This document shows, in pieces, positions 11,201 through 18,835 of a DNA stretch of 53,436 bases. Below the pieces are notes generated by a model. It was not told where the DNA came from and did not search any database. It saw nothing but the letters and a program-made list of their open reading frames with translations. The stretch covers positions 167,501-220,936 of the forward strand of contig CAJNDS010000124.1 of the NCBI GenBank assembly GCA_905221605.1, given 5' to 3'. Each line of letters starts with the position of its first letter. The stretch's first letter is position 1. The position numbers were made by a program, and so were the translations under genes. This DNA is from Symbiodinium natans. Its lineage: Eukaryota > Sar > Dinophyceae > Suessiales > Symbiodiniaceae.

Positions 11201-12983
11201 CCTTATTTCGGCTGGAGGGGGCACTAAAAAAGGGAGAACCCTGCGGGTCTTGCGGATCCGTGCACCCTGCTGGAGAGTAGGTATGATGGGTTTAGGGTTT
11301 AGGGTTTAGGGTTCAGGGTTCAGGGTTCAGGGCTTAGATGGGTTTAGGGTTTCTGGTGCAGGGTTTAGGCTTCAGGCGGAAACTCCACTAACCACAAGCC
11401 TTCTGAACTTCTCTCAAATCTGAATGAAGGTATTGGCTCATGATACAGTGAAGTTGACCAGGTTGGGAACCTTCACAGAACTGCATAGAAGCAACTAAGC
11501 CCTAAGCCCTATAAGCCCTAAGCCCTAAGCCCTAAACCCTAAACCCTAAACCCCAAACCCCAAACCCCAAACCCCAAACCCCAAACCCCAAACCCCAAAC
11601 CCTAAACCCTAAACCCTAAACCCTAAACCCTAAACCCCAAGCCCCAACCCGACCACCCACCCTCAGAGCTCGCTTCTCGGCCTTCAGGAAGTAATGCAGC
11701 TCGAGCTGAGGGGGACAACTGGGCACCTCAGCAGGGAGAGCTTCGTTTCGGGTTTAGGGTTTAGGGTTTAGGGTTTAGGGTTTAGGGTTTAGGGTTTAGG
11801 GTTTAGGGTTTAGGGTTTAGGGTTTAGGGTTTAGGGTTTAGGGTTTAGGGTTTAGGGTTTAGGGTTTAGGGTTTAGGGTTTAGGGGTTTTTTAAAGATAT
11901 TTGGTACTGCTTGCGTTTTTCCTATGTATGTATACTTCCATGACATCTTAAGTTATATACATATATATAGGGTATTGTTATTGGGTTTACGGGGTTGTTA
12001 GCAGTTGTAGGGCTTATAGGGTTGATGGGGTTTGTGGAGTTGACAGGGTTTACGGGTTTGGGGAAAATTTTGGGGTTTATAAGGTTCATTGGGTTTACAG
12101 GGTGTGTGGAGTTTAAAGGGTTTGTAGGGTTAAGGATTTAGGATTTAGGGTTTACAGGGTTTGGGATTTGAGCTTGGGGCTTAGGATTTGAGATGAAGGG
12201 GGTTCTACTACGGTATCCCAGAAGGACACCGTAGTATATACACTCACCAAAATCTTTCAGGAACCCGAAACCCTAAACCCTAAATACTAAACCCTAAACC
12301 CCAAATCCTAAACCCTAAATACACCCACCAATGACAGCAGTATGAGCCCTGTCTCATATAGGGAGTTCTCTAAATGGAGGTCCCCTTTGGTGTCCTTGTC
12401 TTACGGCTGCCGTACTAGACAGGGAATCCTTTAGGGTTTAGGGTTTAGGGTTTAGGGTTTAGGGTTTAGGGTGTAGGGTTTAGGGTTTAGGGTTTGTGAG
12501 GTTAACCCCACGAGAGGCCTTGTTGGGAGGCAATATTTTGTGCTGAAGGGGGGAGTAGTTGCAGCGGCTGTAGAGTAGGATCCCAGGATATCGAGACCCT
12601 CCAAGTATGCACCGAAATGACTATCCCTAAACCCAAAAAACCCAAAACAAAAACCCAAAAAACAAAAAAAAACCCACAAAACCCAAAACCCAAAACCCAA
12701 AACCCTAAACCCTAAACCCTACATGGCTTGCAGAGCTCACGGGGTCCATTGGCTGCCTTATCACCCTTCAAACTGCCGGTGAAGCCAACGGCCACCCCAG
12801 GCACTCTTCTAAGACACTGGCTCCCCACAACGCCGAGCAGAGTCAGCCAGACAATAGCCCTAAACCCTAAACCCTAAACCCTAAACCCTAAACTCTAAAC
12901 CCCGATCCATAAAACCTTTGACCACCAAGCCCTGCGGGTGAGGCCTTCAGCTTGAGGCAGCCTTCCAAGGGACCCTCGTTCAC
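8138..12983 (-). CDS. GNAT acetyltransferase-domain gene, 19 exons joined, 5' end open
   Basis: Gene model built by eye. Exon lengths sum to 1680 nt, exactly 560 codons including the TAA at 8138-8140, with one open frame across 18 junctions. Residues about 427-559 form a GNAT fold: a strand VLLAVHENSPEDQLVGTLAL, then VAYLEQFAVAPEW, the acetyl-CoA pyrophosphate loop R-G-S-G-L-A (about 497-502), helix AAHMLREVEERARSWG, strand TRLLALHR and the C-terminal motif LRFYQKNGFE (Tyr about 534). GNAT enzymes move the acetyl group of acetyl-CoA to an amine. The substrate cannot be told here. The 420 residues upstream match nothing I recognise. Intron lengths run from 68 to 471 bp; 15 of 18 carry telomere repeats. 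The true start lies to the right of 12,983 or was not found. Confidence 0.75.
8557..8646 (-). CDS. GNAT gene model exon 18 (acetyl-CoA loop)
   Basis: 90 nt, 30 codons, reading EWRGSGLAAHMLREVEERAR then SWGTRLLALH. R-G-S-G-L-A fits the R/Q-x-x-G-x-G/A motif A of GNAT enzymes. Acceptor CCAAG/G, GC donor (TTGCAC/GCGCC). Confidence 0.85.
8879..8962. mobile_element. Hairpin element, family D, intact
   Basis: About 84 bp: TGTTTCCCTCTTATACTAAT at one end, TTCGTATATGGGGGAACAT at the other, imperfect inverted repeats of over 30 bp. Sits inside the GNAT exon 17-18 intron. Confidence 0.7.
8965..9033 (-). mobile_element. Family C element, partial
   Basis: TGTAGCCCAGTGGTACCC followed by an oligo-T run, in the intron between GNAT exons 17 and 18. 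Confidence 0.6.
9038..9139 (-). CDS. GNAT gene model exon 17
   Basis: 102 nt, 34 codons, reading GVERVVRTVPLASVLGG then LEPVAYLEQFAVAP, the beta4 strand that leads into the acetyl-CoA loop. Acceptor AACGAG/G. GA donor (GCACCC/GAGCTT). A family C element starts a few bases into the intron. Confidence 0.8.
9240..9341 (-). CDS. GNAT gene model exon 16 (start of GNAT domain)
   Basis: 102 nt, 34 whole codons, reading VLLAVHENSPEDQLVGTLAL then RVKWLPDACHLCGE: the beta2-beta3 hairpin typical of GNAT domains. Acceptor TCTAAG/G. GA donor (GAGAG/GACCGT). Confidence 0.8.
9479..9611 (-). CDS. GNAT gene model exon 15
   Basis: 133 nt, reading GLIPGLPNAPPPLDPEDLRA then EDDVVSACDEMMDSFGG. The acceptor AAAGAG/G is followed by the second copy of the repeat that ends exon 14. 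GT donor (GGTGGC/GTTCC). Confidence 0.8.
9612..9687 (-). mobile_element. Telomere-array intron with 10-bp direct repeat
   Basis: The intron between model exons 14 and 15 is 76 bp. On the plus strand GCTGCGCCTC occurs at 9605-9614 and again at 9681-9690, and everything between (9615-9680) is TTTAGGG repeat, mostly exact heptamers with one TTTATAGGG and one TTTTTAGGG. GC donor and AG acceptor both fall in the duplicated sequence, so splicing restores one copy. This is what an insertion with a target-site duplication would leave. Confidence 0.8.
9688..9872 (-). CDS. GNAT gene model exon 14
   Basis: 185 nt, the longest exon, reading VQNLPNPEGESGMGFLQHIA then SVWDAYLFAGQFSTIP and ILEFPQAFLDW. Acceptor GGCTAG/G. 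GC donor inside the 10-bp direct repeat that flanks the next intron. Confidence 0.8.
9873..10008 (-). mobile_element. Introner-like element, family C, in GNAT intron
   Basis: 136-bp intron that contains a family C copy: TGGTAGCCCCGTGGTAC near the 5' end, an oligo-T run, TAAAGTAACCCACCC in the middle. Flanked by GCGCC on both sides. GC donor, acceptor GGCTAG. Confidence 0.65.
10009..10066 (-). CDS. GNAT gene model exon 13
   Basis: 58 nt, reading YSPSWAYAFLAWLAQKESA. The acceptor CCTCCAG/G is the end of the family B element. GC donor (CCGCC/GCGCCC). Confidence 0.75.
10067..10170 (-). mobile_element. Introner-like hairpin, family B, exactly one intron
   Basis: 104 bp with inverted ends: on the minus strand it starts GTACTTGGAGGTTCATG and ends CATGA ACCTCCAG. 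First bases are the GT donor, last bases the AG acceptor; removing it joins exons 12 and 13 in frame. Interior about 60 bp, AT-richer, no coding capacity, so a non-autonomous element. Related copies: 15342-15454, 42412-42554, end fragment 43251-43275. Confidence 0.8.
10171..10225 (-). CDS. GNAT gene model exon 12
   Basis: 55 nt, reading CNFLRLPCGLCLESDSP. Acceptor GCTGCAG. Its GT donor is the first base pair of a family B hairpin element. Confidence 0.65.
10226..10382 (-). mobile_element. Hairpin element intron, family G
   Basis: 157-bp intron with imperfect inverted ends (GGCTCTTCCATGGAGCCCTC against GGCTCCAAGGACCCTCC on the other strand) and no telomere array. I saw only one copy in the window. 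Confidence 0.5.
10383..10489 (-). CDS. GNAT gene model exon 11
   Basis: 107 nt, reading SFLVSLGSLPGWPHTLADRD then GGHISLKNGGWRFP. The acceptor CCCTAAG/GG comes from the telomere-like array itself. GT donor CCCAG/GTGGTC. Confidence 0.7.
10558..10699 (-). CDS. GNAT gene model exon 10
   Basis: 142 nt, reading LLLNSCEPRKFTLIRLRVPK then KVHETQSGQMAGKHFKLQ. Acceptor GTGTAG/G, GT donor (TTTGAG/GTGCAT). A second open frame crosses the block but meets TGA just before the donor. Confidence 0.65.
10854..10928 (-). CDS. GNAT gene model exon 9
   Basis: 75 nt, reading FPGHGRPSHGCTAALERQAA then GIPM. Acceptor CCACAG, GT donor (CATGG/GTACGG). All three minus frames are open here, so the frame rests on phase with exon 10. 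Confidence 0.6.
11240..11269 (-). CDS. GNAT gene model exon 8 (30-nt micro-exon)
   Basis: 30 nt, reading GCTDPQDPQ with split end codons. Acceptor CTCCAG, GT donor (CGCAGG/GTTCTC). Kept because it restores phase between exons 7 and 9. Confidence 0.5.
11393..11480 (-). CDS. GNAT gene model exon 7
   Basis: 88 nt, reading FCEGSQPGQLHCIMSQYLHS then DLREVQKAC. Acceptor TATGCAG, GT donor (CTTGTG/GTTAGT). A slightly longer exon from the upstream GGCTTAG is also possible. Confidence 0.7.
11493..11640 (-). repeat. CCCTAAA/CCCCAAA array
   Basis: Contains a pure block of CCCCAAA (about 11554-11602) between CCCTAAA blocks. Intron between GNAT exons 6 and 7. Confidence 0.95.
11661..11740 (-). CDS. GNAT gene model exon 6
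   Basis: 80 nt, reading LPAEVPSCPPQLELHYFLKA then EKRALR. Acceptor ACGAAG, GT donor (CTGAGG/GTGGG). Lies between a CCCTAAA array on its left and an array of about 19 TTTAGGG units on its right. Confidence 0.7.
11750..11885 (+). repeat. TTTAGGG array
   Basis: About 19 perfect units, in the intron between GNAT exons 5 and 6. Confidence 0.95.
12212..12253 (-). CDS. GNAT gene model exon 5
   Basis: 42 nt, joined frame DFGECIYYGVLLGY. Acceptor CTGAAAG, GT donor (GATACC/GTAGTA). The local inverted repeat at 12208-12238 overlaps this coding stretch. Confidence 0.6.
12325..12399 (-). CDS. GNAT gene model exon 4
   Basis: 75 nt, reading KDTKGDLHLENSLYETGLIL then LSLV. Acceptor CCGTAAG, GT donor (GGTGG/GTGTAT). 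The intron before it is a TTTAGGG array, the one after it a CCCTAAA array. Confidence 0.7.
12519..12598 (-). CDS. GNAT gene model exon 3
   Basis: 80 nt, frame set by its neighbours, reading SISWDPTLQPLQLLPPSAQ. Acceptor TTGGAG/G, GC donor (CAACAAG/GCCTC). Another frame across this block is also open, but only this one joins both sides without a stop. Confidence 0.65.
12728..12816 (-). CDS. GNAT gene model exon 2
   Basis: 89 nt, reading CLRRVPGVAVGFTGSLKGDK and on to PRELCK. Acceptor GAGCCAG, GC donor (TGCAA/GCCATG). The intron after it holds a CCCTAAA array. Confidence 0.7.
12945..12983 (-). CDS. GNAT gene model exon 1 (first one joined)
   Basis: 39 nt, phase 0 to 0, reading VNEGPLEGCLKLK. 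Acceptor CTGGCAG, donor GCCTCA (GC type). Further exons probably lie upstream: 13233-13283 and beyond read well on the same strand. The donor choice is the least certain in the model. Confidence 0.55.
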
Positions 12984-13232
12984 CTGCCAGGTATGGTCTA
13001 TAGGCCTTTTAGAGTTGATTCAGGGTTATTCGGGCTTTTGGGGTTTAGGGTCTTGAGGGCTTTTTAGGGTTTTGGGGTTTAGGACCCTAAGCTGATAAGG
13101 GTTTGAGGTCTCTAAACCCTAAACCCTAAACCCCAAACCCTACATCTTAAACCCGAAACCCTAAACCCTAAACCCTAAACCCTAAACCCTAAACCCTAAA
13201 CCCTAAACCCTAAGCCCTGAACTCCTCCATGG

Positions 13233-13283
13233 TCTACTTTCGGGCAAGTCCCCCACAAGCCATCAGCCACCCGAAGGCAACGT
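13233..13283 (-). CDS. Probable exon, product unknown
   Basis: Hydrophobic minus frame LYVAFGWLMACGGLARK, then a stop. Probably upstream of the GNAT model. Confidence 0.45.
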
Positions 13284-13757
13284 AAAGGGTTAAGGGTTTA
13301 GGGTTTAGGGCTTTAGGGTTTAGGGAGTGGAGCAAGGATGCAAGGGTTCCGAGTTTCGAGGCCCTAAACCCTATCAACCCTAAGCAAACCCGAATCAAAC
13401 CCCAGCTAAACCCTAGCTACACCGCAATAGAATCCTAAACCCTGACCTCTTAAAAGGGTTTACTACTTACTACTATTTGCTTAAGCACCTCCCGACAAAA
13501 TAAACTTAACGTTCAATTGAGCTGAGGGTTTAGGGTTTAGGGTTTAGGGTTTAGGGTCTAGAAGGGGTTCAGGGTGTAGGGGGACTCCCAACCAGAAACG
13601 ATAAGGGCGTCATGGGTTTCTTCGGGCCTCAAGGCTTTAGGGGTTTTTCCCTAAACCCTAAACCCTAAACCCTAAACCCTAAACCCTAAACCCTAAACCC
13701 TAAACCCTAAACCCTAAGAACCCTGAACCCTAAACTCAGGTTTTTGTTTAGGCTTGG

Positions 13758-13827
13758 GCCTTCTTGCTGTAGAGCTCACGCTGGCGTTTGCTGCGTGGGC
13801 CCTGGCGCGGAGCGGAGGTGCACGATC
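13758..13827 (-). CDS. Probable exon, product unknown
   Basis: Reads SCTSAPRQGPRSKRQRELYS then KKA, basic. Acceptor TTCTTAG/G. Confidence 0.55.
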
Positions 13828-13992
13828 CTAAGAAGCCGAAAGCCTAGAACCCAAAAGCCCTAAACCCTGTAACCCTAAACCCCAAAGCCCTCAAACCCTG
13901 AACCCCTTCTAGACCCTAAAACCCTAAAGCCCCAAAACCCTAAAACCCTTGTTTTGGTTTAACGGGTCTATAAGGGAAGTTTAGGGTTTATG

Positions 13993-14043
13993 GTGAAAGA
14001 GTGCACTGCTCTCTGCGTAGCTGGCTTTGTCAGGGACCATACG
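13993..14043 (-). CDS. Probable exon, product unknown
   Basis: Reads RMVPDKASYAESSALFH after a textbook acceptor (T-run then GCCAG). A second short exon GKGWSLHGITWNL lies at about 14112-14152. Confidence 0.6.
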
Positions 14044-14314
14044 CTGGCAAAAAAAGCAAAGATGGGCCGTCTGAGTGGCTCAAGTTTAGGGTTTCAAGGT
14101 GTAGTAGCTCAAGGCCACAGGTTCCACGTGATGCCGTGGAGGCTCCACCCTTTGCCTAAACCCTAGACCCTAAACCCTACAACTTAAACCCTAACCCTAA
14201 ACCCTAAACCCTAAACCCTAAACCCTAAACCCTAAACCCTAAACCCTAAACCCTATGCCCAAATTAAAGGCTGTGGACGATGCATAGTTGGTATCGGCCG
14301 CTAGCCCTTTTCAC

Positions 14315-14361
14315 TTGAGGTTGCTCCCCCGCTCATGAACTTGGCTGAGTTCTGAAGCCCT
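14315..14361 (-). CDS. Probable exon, product unknown
   Basis: Reads RASELSQVHERGSNL with GT donor CTCAA/GTGAAAAG. Confidence 0.5.
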
Positions 14362-14654
14362 CTTAAAAGTTTAACCTATAACCCTAAACCCTAAACCCTA
14401 AACCCTAAACCCTAAACCCTAAACTATAGGCTCCTTAGTGTAGTTTCTTCAACGACCCAAGAGAATAAAGTCCTAAGAGCCAGCCAGGGGGTTGCGAGGA
14501 ATTTAGGTTTAGGAAGCCCTCTAGGCCTCTAGATGCATCCAGATGCCCAAATGTCAAACTGCTACGCAGGCAGGTCCTTAAAGAGTGCAGCGCAGTCTCC
14601 TTGCCCATTAGACATGTACGGAAAAGAACCACCCCCACCCCCACCCACCCCGGA

Positions 14655-14765
14655 AAAAAAAGAGGGTAGTTCCACCTAAAGCCCGAACTCCATCCCCGCC
14701 AGTTGACCGCCTTGGTTGTCTCCTTGCCCTCAGGGAACACCATGAGCCTCAACTCCTTGCACAGG
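14655..14765 (-). CDS. Probable exon, product unknown
   Basis: Reads LNLCKELRLMVFPEGKETTK then AVNWRGW. FPEG recalls motif III of PlsC-type acyltransferases, but the other motifs were not found, so no function is assigned. Confidence 0.5.
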
Positions 14766-15029
14766 TTGAGGGTTTGGAGGTTTACGGGTTTATAAGGGTA
14801 TTGGGTTTACGCGTTTTAGGATTTAGAGTTTCGGGGTTTAGGGTTTAGGGTTTAGGTTTGCTTAGAGGGTATAAGCTTGCCCTAAAGCCCCCAAAAGCCC
14901 CTTAGCGCAGCCTGAGCCCAAAGAACAAAAGCCCATGATCTTTAGCACTAAACCCTAAACCCTAAACCCCAAACCCCAAACCCTAAACCCTAAACCCTAA
15001 ACCCTAAACCCTAAACCCTAAACCCTCAT

Positions 15030-15145
15030 GAGCCGCAAAGGTGACCAATTGGATCTCCTCTGGTGTTCACCATCATCCCTTGTGCCAGGGAATATGAAGA
15101 TTCATGCTGCCGCCACAGTGTTGCCAGCTTGGGTTCAGGGCTCAT
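15030..15145 (-). CDS. Probable exon, product unknown
   Basis: Open for 38 codons: PKLATLWRQHESSYSLAQGM then VNTRGDPIGHLCG. Begins at an ATG that need not be the start codon. Confidence 0.6.
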
Positions 15146-15191
15146 GGCCTAGGGCTTGAGGTTTAGGGTTTAGGGTTTAGGGTTTAGGGCT

Positions 15192-15310
15192 AGTTACAGT
15201 TTACCAGCCTCATATCCGCAAAGGCAAGCGCCAATTTCTGTGTTGAGGTCTGGCCCCCGTGGCTGTCGACAGCCTGTCCGGACTCCGGGCCGGTCTCGCC
15301 TCGACAACGC
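15192..15310 (-). CDS. Probable exon, product unknown
   Basis: Reads ETGPESGQAVDSHGGQTSTQ then KLALAFADMRLV. Acceptor GGCCCCAG/G. A family B element lies just upstream. Confidence 0.6.
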
Positions 15311-15341
15311 CTGGGGCCTGGGGCCCCTAAACTCTGAACCC

Positions 15342-15454
15342 TACTTGGAGATTCATGGTGTGTACTTATAACCATAGTAGGGCACTTAAGGGGCTTACAA
15401 GTGGGTTGTAGGTACAGGCATCATTGGTTAATACGTACCATGAACCTCCAAGTA
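15342..15454. mobile_element. Hairpin element, family B
   Basis: Ends ACTTGGAGATTCATGGT and ACCATGAACCTCCAAGT. Core GGGCACTTAAGGGGCTTA matches the other copies. Here telomere-like repeats flank the element, so the intron is composite. Confidence 0.7.
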
Positions 15455-15599
15455 TACACTGAACCCTAAACCCGAAACCCTATATTAAGCTTTCTGTGGC
15501 AGCGCCATTGCAGCATAACTGTTGTATTATCAAGTATAAGCAAATCTGATTTTTTAATGTGAGACTCGCTTGTCTCGCTCTTTGGCAGAGCGAGTCGTG

Positions 15600-15698
15600 C
15601 TATGTGACTTGGGGCTCCGACTTCTGCCCTACCCCGAACTTCCTTACTAATAGTCTCCTCAGCCCAAATGAAGGTTCCCCAAGGGGCGGGATTTCAGC
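15600..15698 (-). CDS. Probable exon, possibly a C-terminus
   Basis: Acceptor CCACAG/G, then AEIPPLGEPSFGLRRLLVRK, FGVGQKSEPQVT and TAG. The TAG is either a gene end or lies past an unseen donor. A 34-bp GC-rich hairpin (GACTCGCT arms) follows at 15567-15597. Confidence 0.55.
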   Translation of the reverse strand, partial: AEIPPLGEPSFGLRRLLVRKFGVGQKSEPQVT

Positions 15699-15917
15699 CT
15701 GTGGAAGGGTTTAGGGTTTAGGGTTTAGGGTTTAGGGTTTAGGGTTTCGGGTTTCGGGTATGCTCTACCAACTAGCTACTTGTGAGGGCCCGCAAAAGTG
15801 GTGAAGCTGGGGAGATACCTTCTGCGGTCTCAGAAACCCTAAACCCTAAACCCTAAACCCTAAACCCTAAACCCTAAACCCTAAACCCTGAACCCTAAAC
15901 CCTAAACCCCAAACCCT

Positions 15918-15993
15918 TTTTGGTGTCTCGGTCTCAGGGTCATAGGTGGGCACCTCCAAGCCGGCAGCGTTGAAAGGTGGAGACACCAGCGCC
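15918..15993 (-). CDS. Probable exon, product unknown
   Basis: Acceptor GTGTGCAG/G, then ALVSPPFNAAGLEVPTYDPE, TETPK. Confidence 0.65.
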
Positions 15994-16484
15994 CTGCACA
16001 CACGCTTGCGCTACAAGGGAAGGACTTAGGGTTTAGGGTTTAGAGCTACAAAGCAATGTTAGGGTTTAGGGTTTAGGGTTTAGGGTTTAGGGTTTAGGGT
16101 TTAGGGCTACAAGGGTAGTTATAGGGAGGGTGCCCCCCCAAACCACAAAGCTCCAAAAACAGCTTTCGTTCAGGGTTGATGGCTCCGGGTTTACAGTCGC
16201 ACTTATAATGCTAAGTACTCTGAACCTCCAACCCTAAACCCTAAATCCTAAACCCTGAACCCTAAACCCTAAACCCTAAACCCTAAACCCCACTGCGGAT
16301 TCCCATGGTTGGACGGCTTGGGGTCGCAGCCTGGGTTCGGGTTTCGGGTTTGGGGTTCAGGGTTTCCCCCCCTCTGCCCCCCCAAATCCCTAAACCCTAA
16401 ACCCTAAACCCTAAACCCTAAACCCTCAACCCTCAAACCTCAAACCTTAAACCCCAACCCTCCACCCCAACTGTATCGACCTTA

Positions 16485-16586
16485 GCGGCTTTTTTCGGCG
16501 CTCTGGCGGACCCCTGAGATTGACCGATCCTTGCCTAGTACCCTCCCACCAAGACTCCCAGTTGCAGAGCTCCGAATTGTGAGTAC
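16485..16586 (-). CDS. Probable exon, product unknown
   Basis: Acceptor GAACAG/G, then VLTIRSSATGSLGGRVLGKD, RSISGVRQSAEKSR and a stop. Confidence 0.6.
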
Positions 16587-16601
16587 CTGTTCTAGCTATG
16601 A

Positions 16602-16715
16602 TAGGGTTCAGGGTTCAGGGTTCAGGGTTCAGGGTTCAGGGTTCAGGGTTCAGGGTTCAGGGTTCAGGGTTCAGGGTTTAGGGTTTAGGGTTTAGGGTTT
16701 AGGGTTTAGGGTTTG
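16602..16715 (+). repeat. TTCAGGG then TTTAGGG array
   Basis: Ten or so pure TTCAGGG units followed by pure TTTAGGG units. Confidence 0.95.
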
Positions 16716-16798
16716 GGGATATTTCGTTCTCACACTAGCTGTGTTGGCAGGAAGGGCACTACGCCCGGCAGCCTCGCAATCCCTGGCGGTCAGGTCTC

Positions 16799-16920
16799 TT
16801 GCGCATCCATCGCGTGGGGGTGGGGGTTTAAGCCCTTCCGAAGCAAATGCCACAAAGACAAAAAGTTCAGGTTTTCAGACCAGATTTGAGAAGAGCTGTG
16901 GATTCCAAGGTCAAGGGTCA
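16799..16920 (-). CDS. Probable exon, product unknown
   Basis: Open minus frame LTLDLGIHSSSQIWSENLNF then LSLWHLLRKGLNPHPHAMDA; GA donor possible (GCGCAA/GAGACC). Confidence 0.5.
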
Positions 16921-17211
16921 GGGCCCTAAACCCGAAACCCTAAACCCTGAACCCTGAACCCTAAATCCTAAACCCTAAAAGTATAGTTCAGGGCGCCATG
17001 GTTTAGGGCCTAGGGTTTAGGGTTTAGGGTGCAACCTAAGTTCAGAATGCTACTGCGAGAGCCTCCAGCCCAGCCCCATGGAGGCCTCTAAACCTACATA
17101 AAACCCCAAACTACCAAGTCCGGTGTTCGAGAGCCCCTGAGGGGCGGCTGCGGGGGCGGGGGAGGGGGGGGGGTTTGGGTTCATGGGTGGTGGTGCAAGA
17201 AGGAAGCGCTA

Positions 17212-17342
17212 CGAGAAAAGAATGTGGGTTATGCATTCAAACTTTCGGAAGGTCCCGCCCCACCACCGGCTAGAGTTGAATTCTCCCCTGACCACGCGGG
17301 CATCGACGAAATGCTCCTGCACGCGTGAAATGCTCAACTCGT
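17212..17342 (-). CDS. Probable exon, product unknown
   Basis: Open for 43 codons: RVQEHFVDARVVRGEFNSSR then WWGGTFRKFECITHILFS, then TAG. Confidence 0.65.
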
Positions 17343-17439
17343 CTCAGGACCAGCGAGGCCGGAAGTGACAGGTTACCCTAAACCCTAAACCCTAAACCCT
17401 AAAACCTGAACCCTAAACCTCATTGGGTCTCGGAGTTCA

Positions 17440-17553
17440 TGTGGATGGCGCTTGAAATCGCTGGCGCGCCATCCATACAGGGGCTGCGTGACGAGCCCTC
17501 CCATCGTGCGGAAAATACCAGGTTGCCCCCCGTACACCTCCAGAACTATACTT
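17440..17553 (-). CDS. Probable exon, product unknown
   Basis: Acceptor TGTGCAG, then KYSSGGVRGATWYFPHDGRA, RHAAPVWMARQRFQAPST and TGA. Confidence 0.65.
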
Positions 17554-17873
17554 CTGCACATGATCCTTTTAAAACAAAGCGAGCAAAGCGAAACATCTTA
17601 AACCCTAAGCCCTAGAAACCTTAAAAAAAAAAAAAAAAAAAAAAACAATATATATATATATATAAAATATATACATATGGGTATCTCCCTAAAAAGGGGT
17701 GCCCCTTTTATACCCCTCAAAAAAAGAAGCCACGTAAAGGGAGCCCCCAAGGGCAGCCCTATTCTCGGAAACCCCCCATATTGATTCTCGCATAATATGG
17801 AACCCTACACCCTAAACCCTAAGCCCTACACCCTAAACCCGAAACCCTAGACCCGAAACCCTGAACCCTAAAC

Positions 17874-18340
17874 CTTGAAATCCCAAGATGGGTTCCGAAG
17901 CATTGGCTCCAACTTCAACCCTAAACCCTAAACCCTAAACCCTAAACCCTAAACCCTGAACCCTAAACCCCGAAATCCTGAACCCTAAACCTTGAAATCC
18001 CAAGATGGTTTCCGAAGCATTGGCTCCAACTTCGACCCTAAACCCTAAACCCTAAACCCTAAACCCTAAACCCTAAACCCTGAACCCTAAACCCCGAAAT
18101 CCTGAACCCTAAACCTTGAAATCCCAAGATGGTTTCCGAAGCATTGGCTCCAACTTCGACCCTAAACCCTAAACCCTAAACCCTAAACCCTAAACCCTAA
18201 ACCCTGAACCCTAAACCCCGAAATCCTGAACCCTAAACCTTGAAATCCCAAGATGGTTTCCGAAGCATTGGCTCCAACTTCGAAACTACACCGGGCGCGC
18301 TTCACCCCAGAGGTGGAGCCTCCCACATCTGGCCGAGGCC
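17874..18340 (-). repeat. Tandem exon-plus-telomere-intron array, four copies
   Basis: Four copies of a module: a 39-nt coding stretch (VGANASETILGFQ) and then a telomere-type intron. Starts repeat at 17873, 17990, 18114 and 18238, so periods are 117, 124 and 124 bp; the difference is exactly one heptamer. The most 5' copy belongs to a longer exon (18239-18340, also reading GPRPDVGGSTSGVKRARC). Copies 17991-18029, 18115-18153 and 17874-17912 start after CGAAG (CAAG-like in the last) and end CAAG/GTTTAGGG, where the first heptamer gives the GT donor. 39 nt keeps frame whatever the copy number. Confidence 0.75.
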
Positions 18341-18629
18341 CTTTGTAGGGTTTAGGGTTTAGGGTTTAGGGTTTAGGGTTTAGGGTTTAGGGTTTAGGGT
18401 TTAGGGTTTAGGGTTTAGGGTTTAGGGTGAGTGGGTGATTGGGTTTGGTAAGGTCTGGGGCCAGGGTTCTAGGGTTCAGGGGGCTTCGGATTTGGGGTGT
18501 AAGGCTTAGGCTTTGAGAGTCAGGATCTGTTGAGCCCTAAGGCCTAGCTGCAAACCGAACAGCCATATAGGTCGTGATCGCCTAAGCCCTAAACCCTAAA
18601 CCCTACACCCTAAACCCTATTCCCTAAAC

Positions 18630-18745
18630 CTTCTTGGGTCTCATACGCCTCAGGGGCCATGGCCATTGGTGGCAATGCTTGAAGGCAAGAATTGCCAGAT
18701 CTGTGCGGAAGGCTTCGGCAATGGGGCAATGAGGAACGTGAGGCT
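18630..18745 (-). CDS. Exon whose donor is the telomere repeat
   Basis: Acceptor TTTTAG, then EPHVPHCPIAEAFRTDLAIL, AFKHCHQWPWPLRRMRPKK. The donor is AAGAAG/GTTTAGGG: the array starts at the splice site. Product unknown. Confidence 0.7.
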
Positions 18746-18835
18746 CTAAAATCCCATGACCCAAGAACCCTAAACCCCAGAACCCCCAAACCCCCAAATC
18801 CCAACACCCTGAACCCCTAACACTAAGCCCTTGAC

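Noticed and set aside
12208-12238. Perfect-looking hairpin as regulatory element
   Set aside because: It lies mostly in GNAT exon 5, which is in frame with its neighbours; probably chance.
14655-14765. PlsC-type acyltransferase motif (FPEG)
   Set aside because: A four-residue match only; no HX4D motif found nearby.
16741-16929. Plus-strand exon with AG/GA and AG/GTCTC edges
   Set aside because: The minus strand of the same block is open for longer and agrees with its neighbours.
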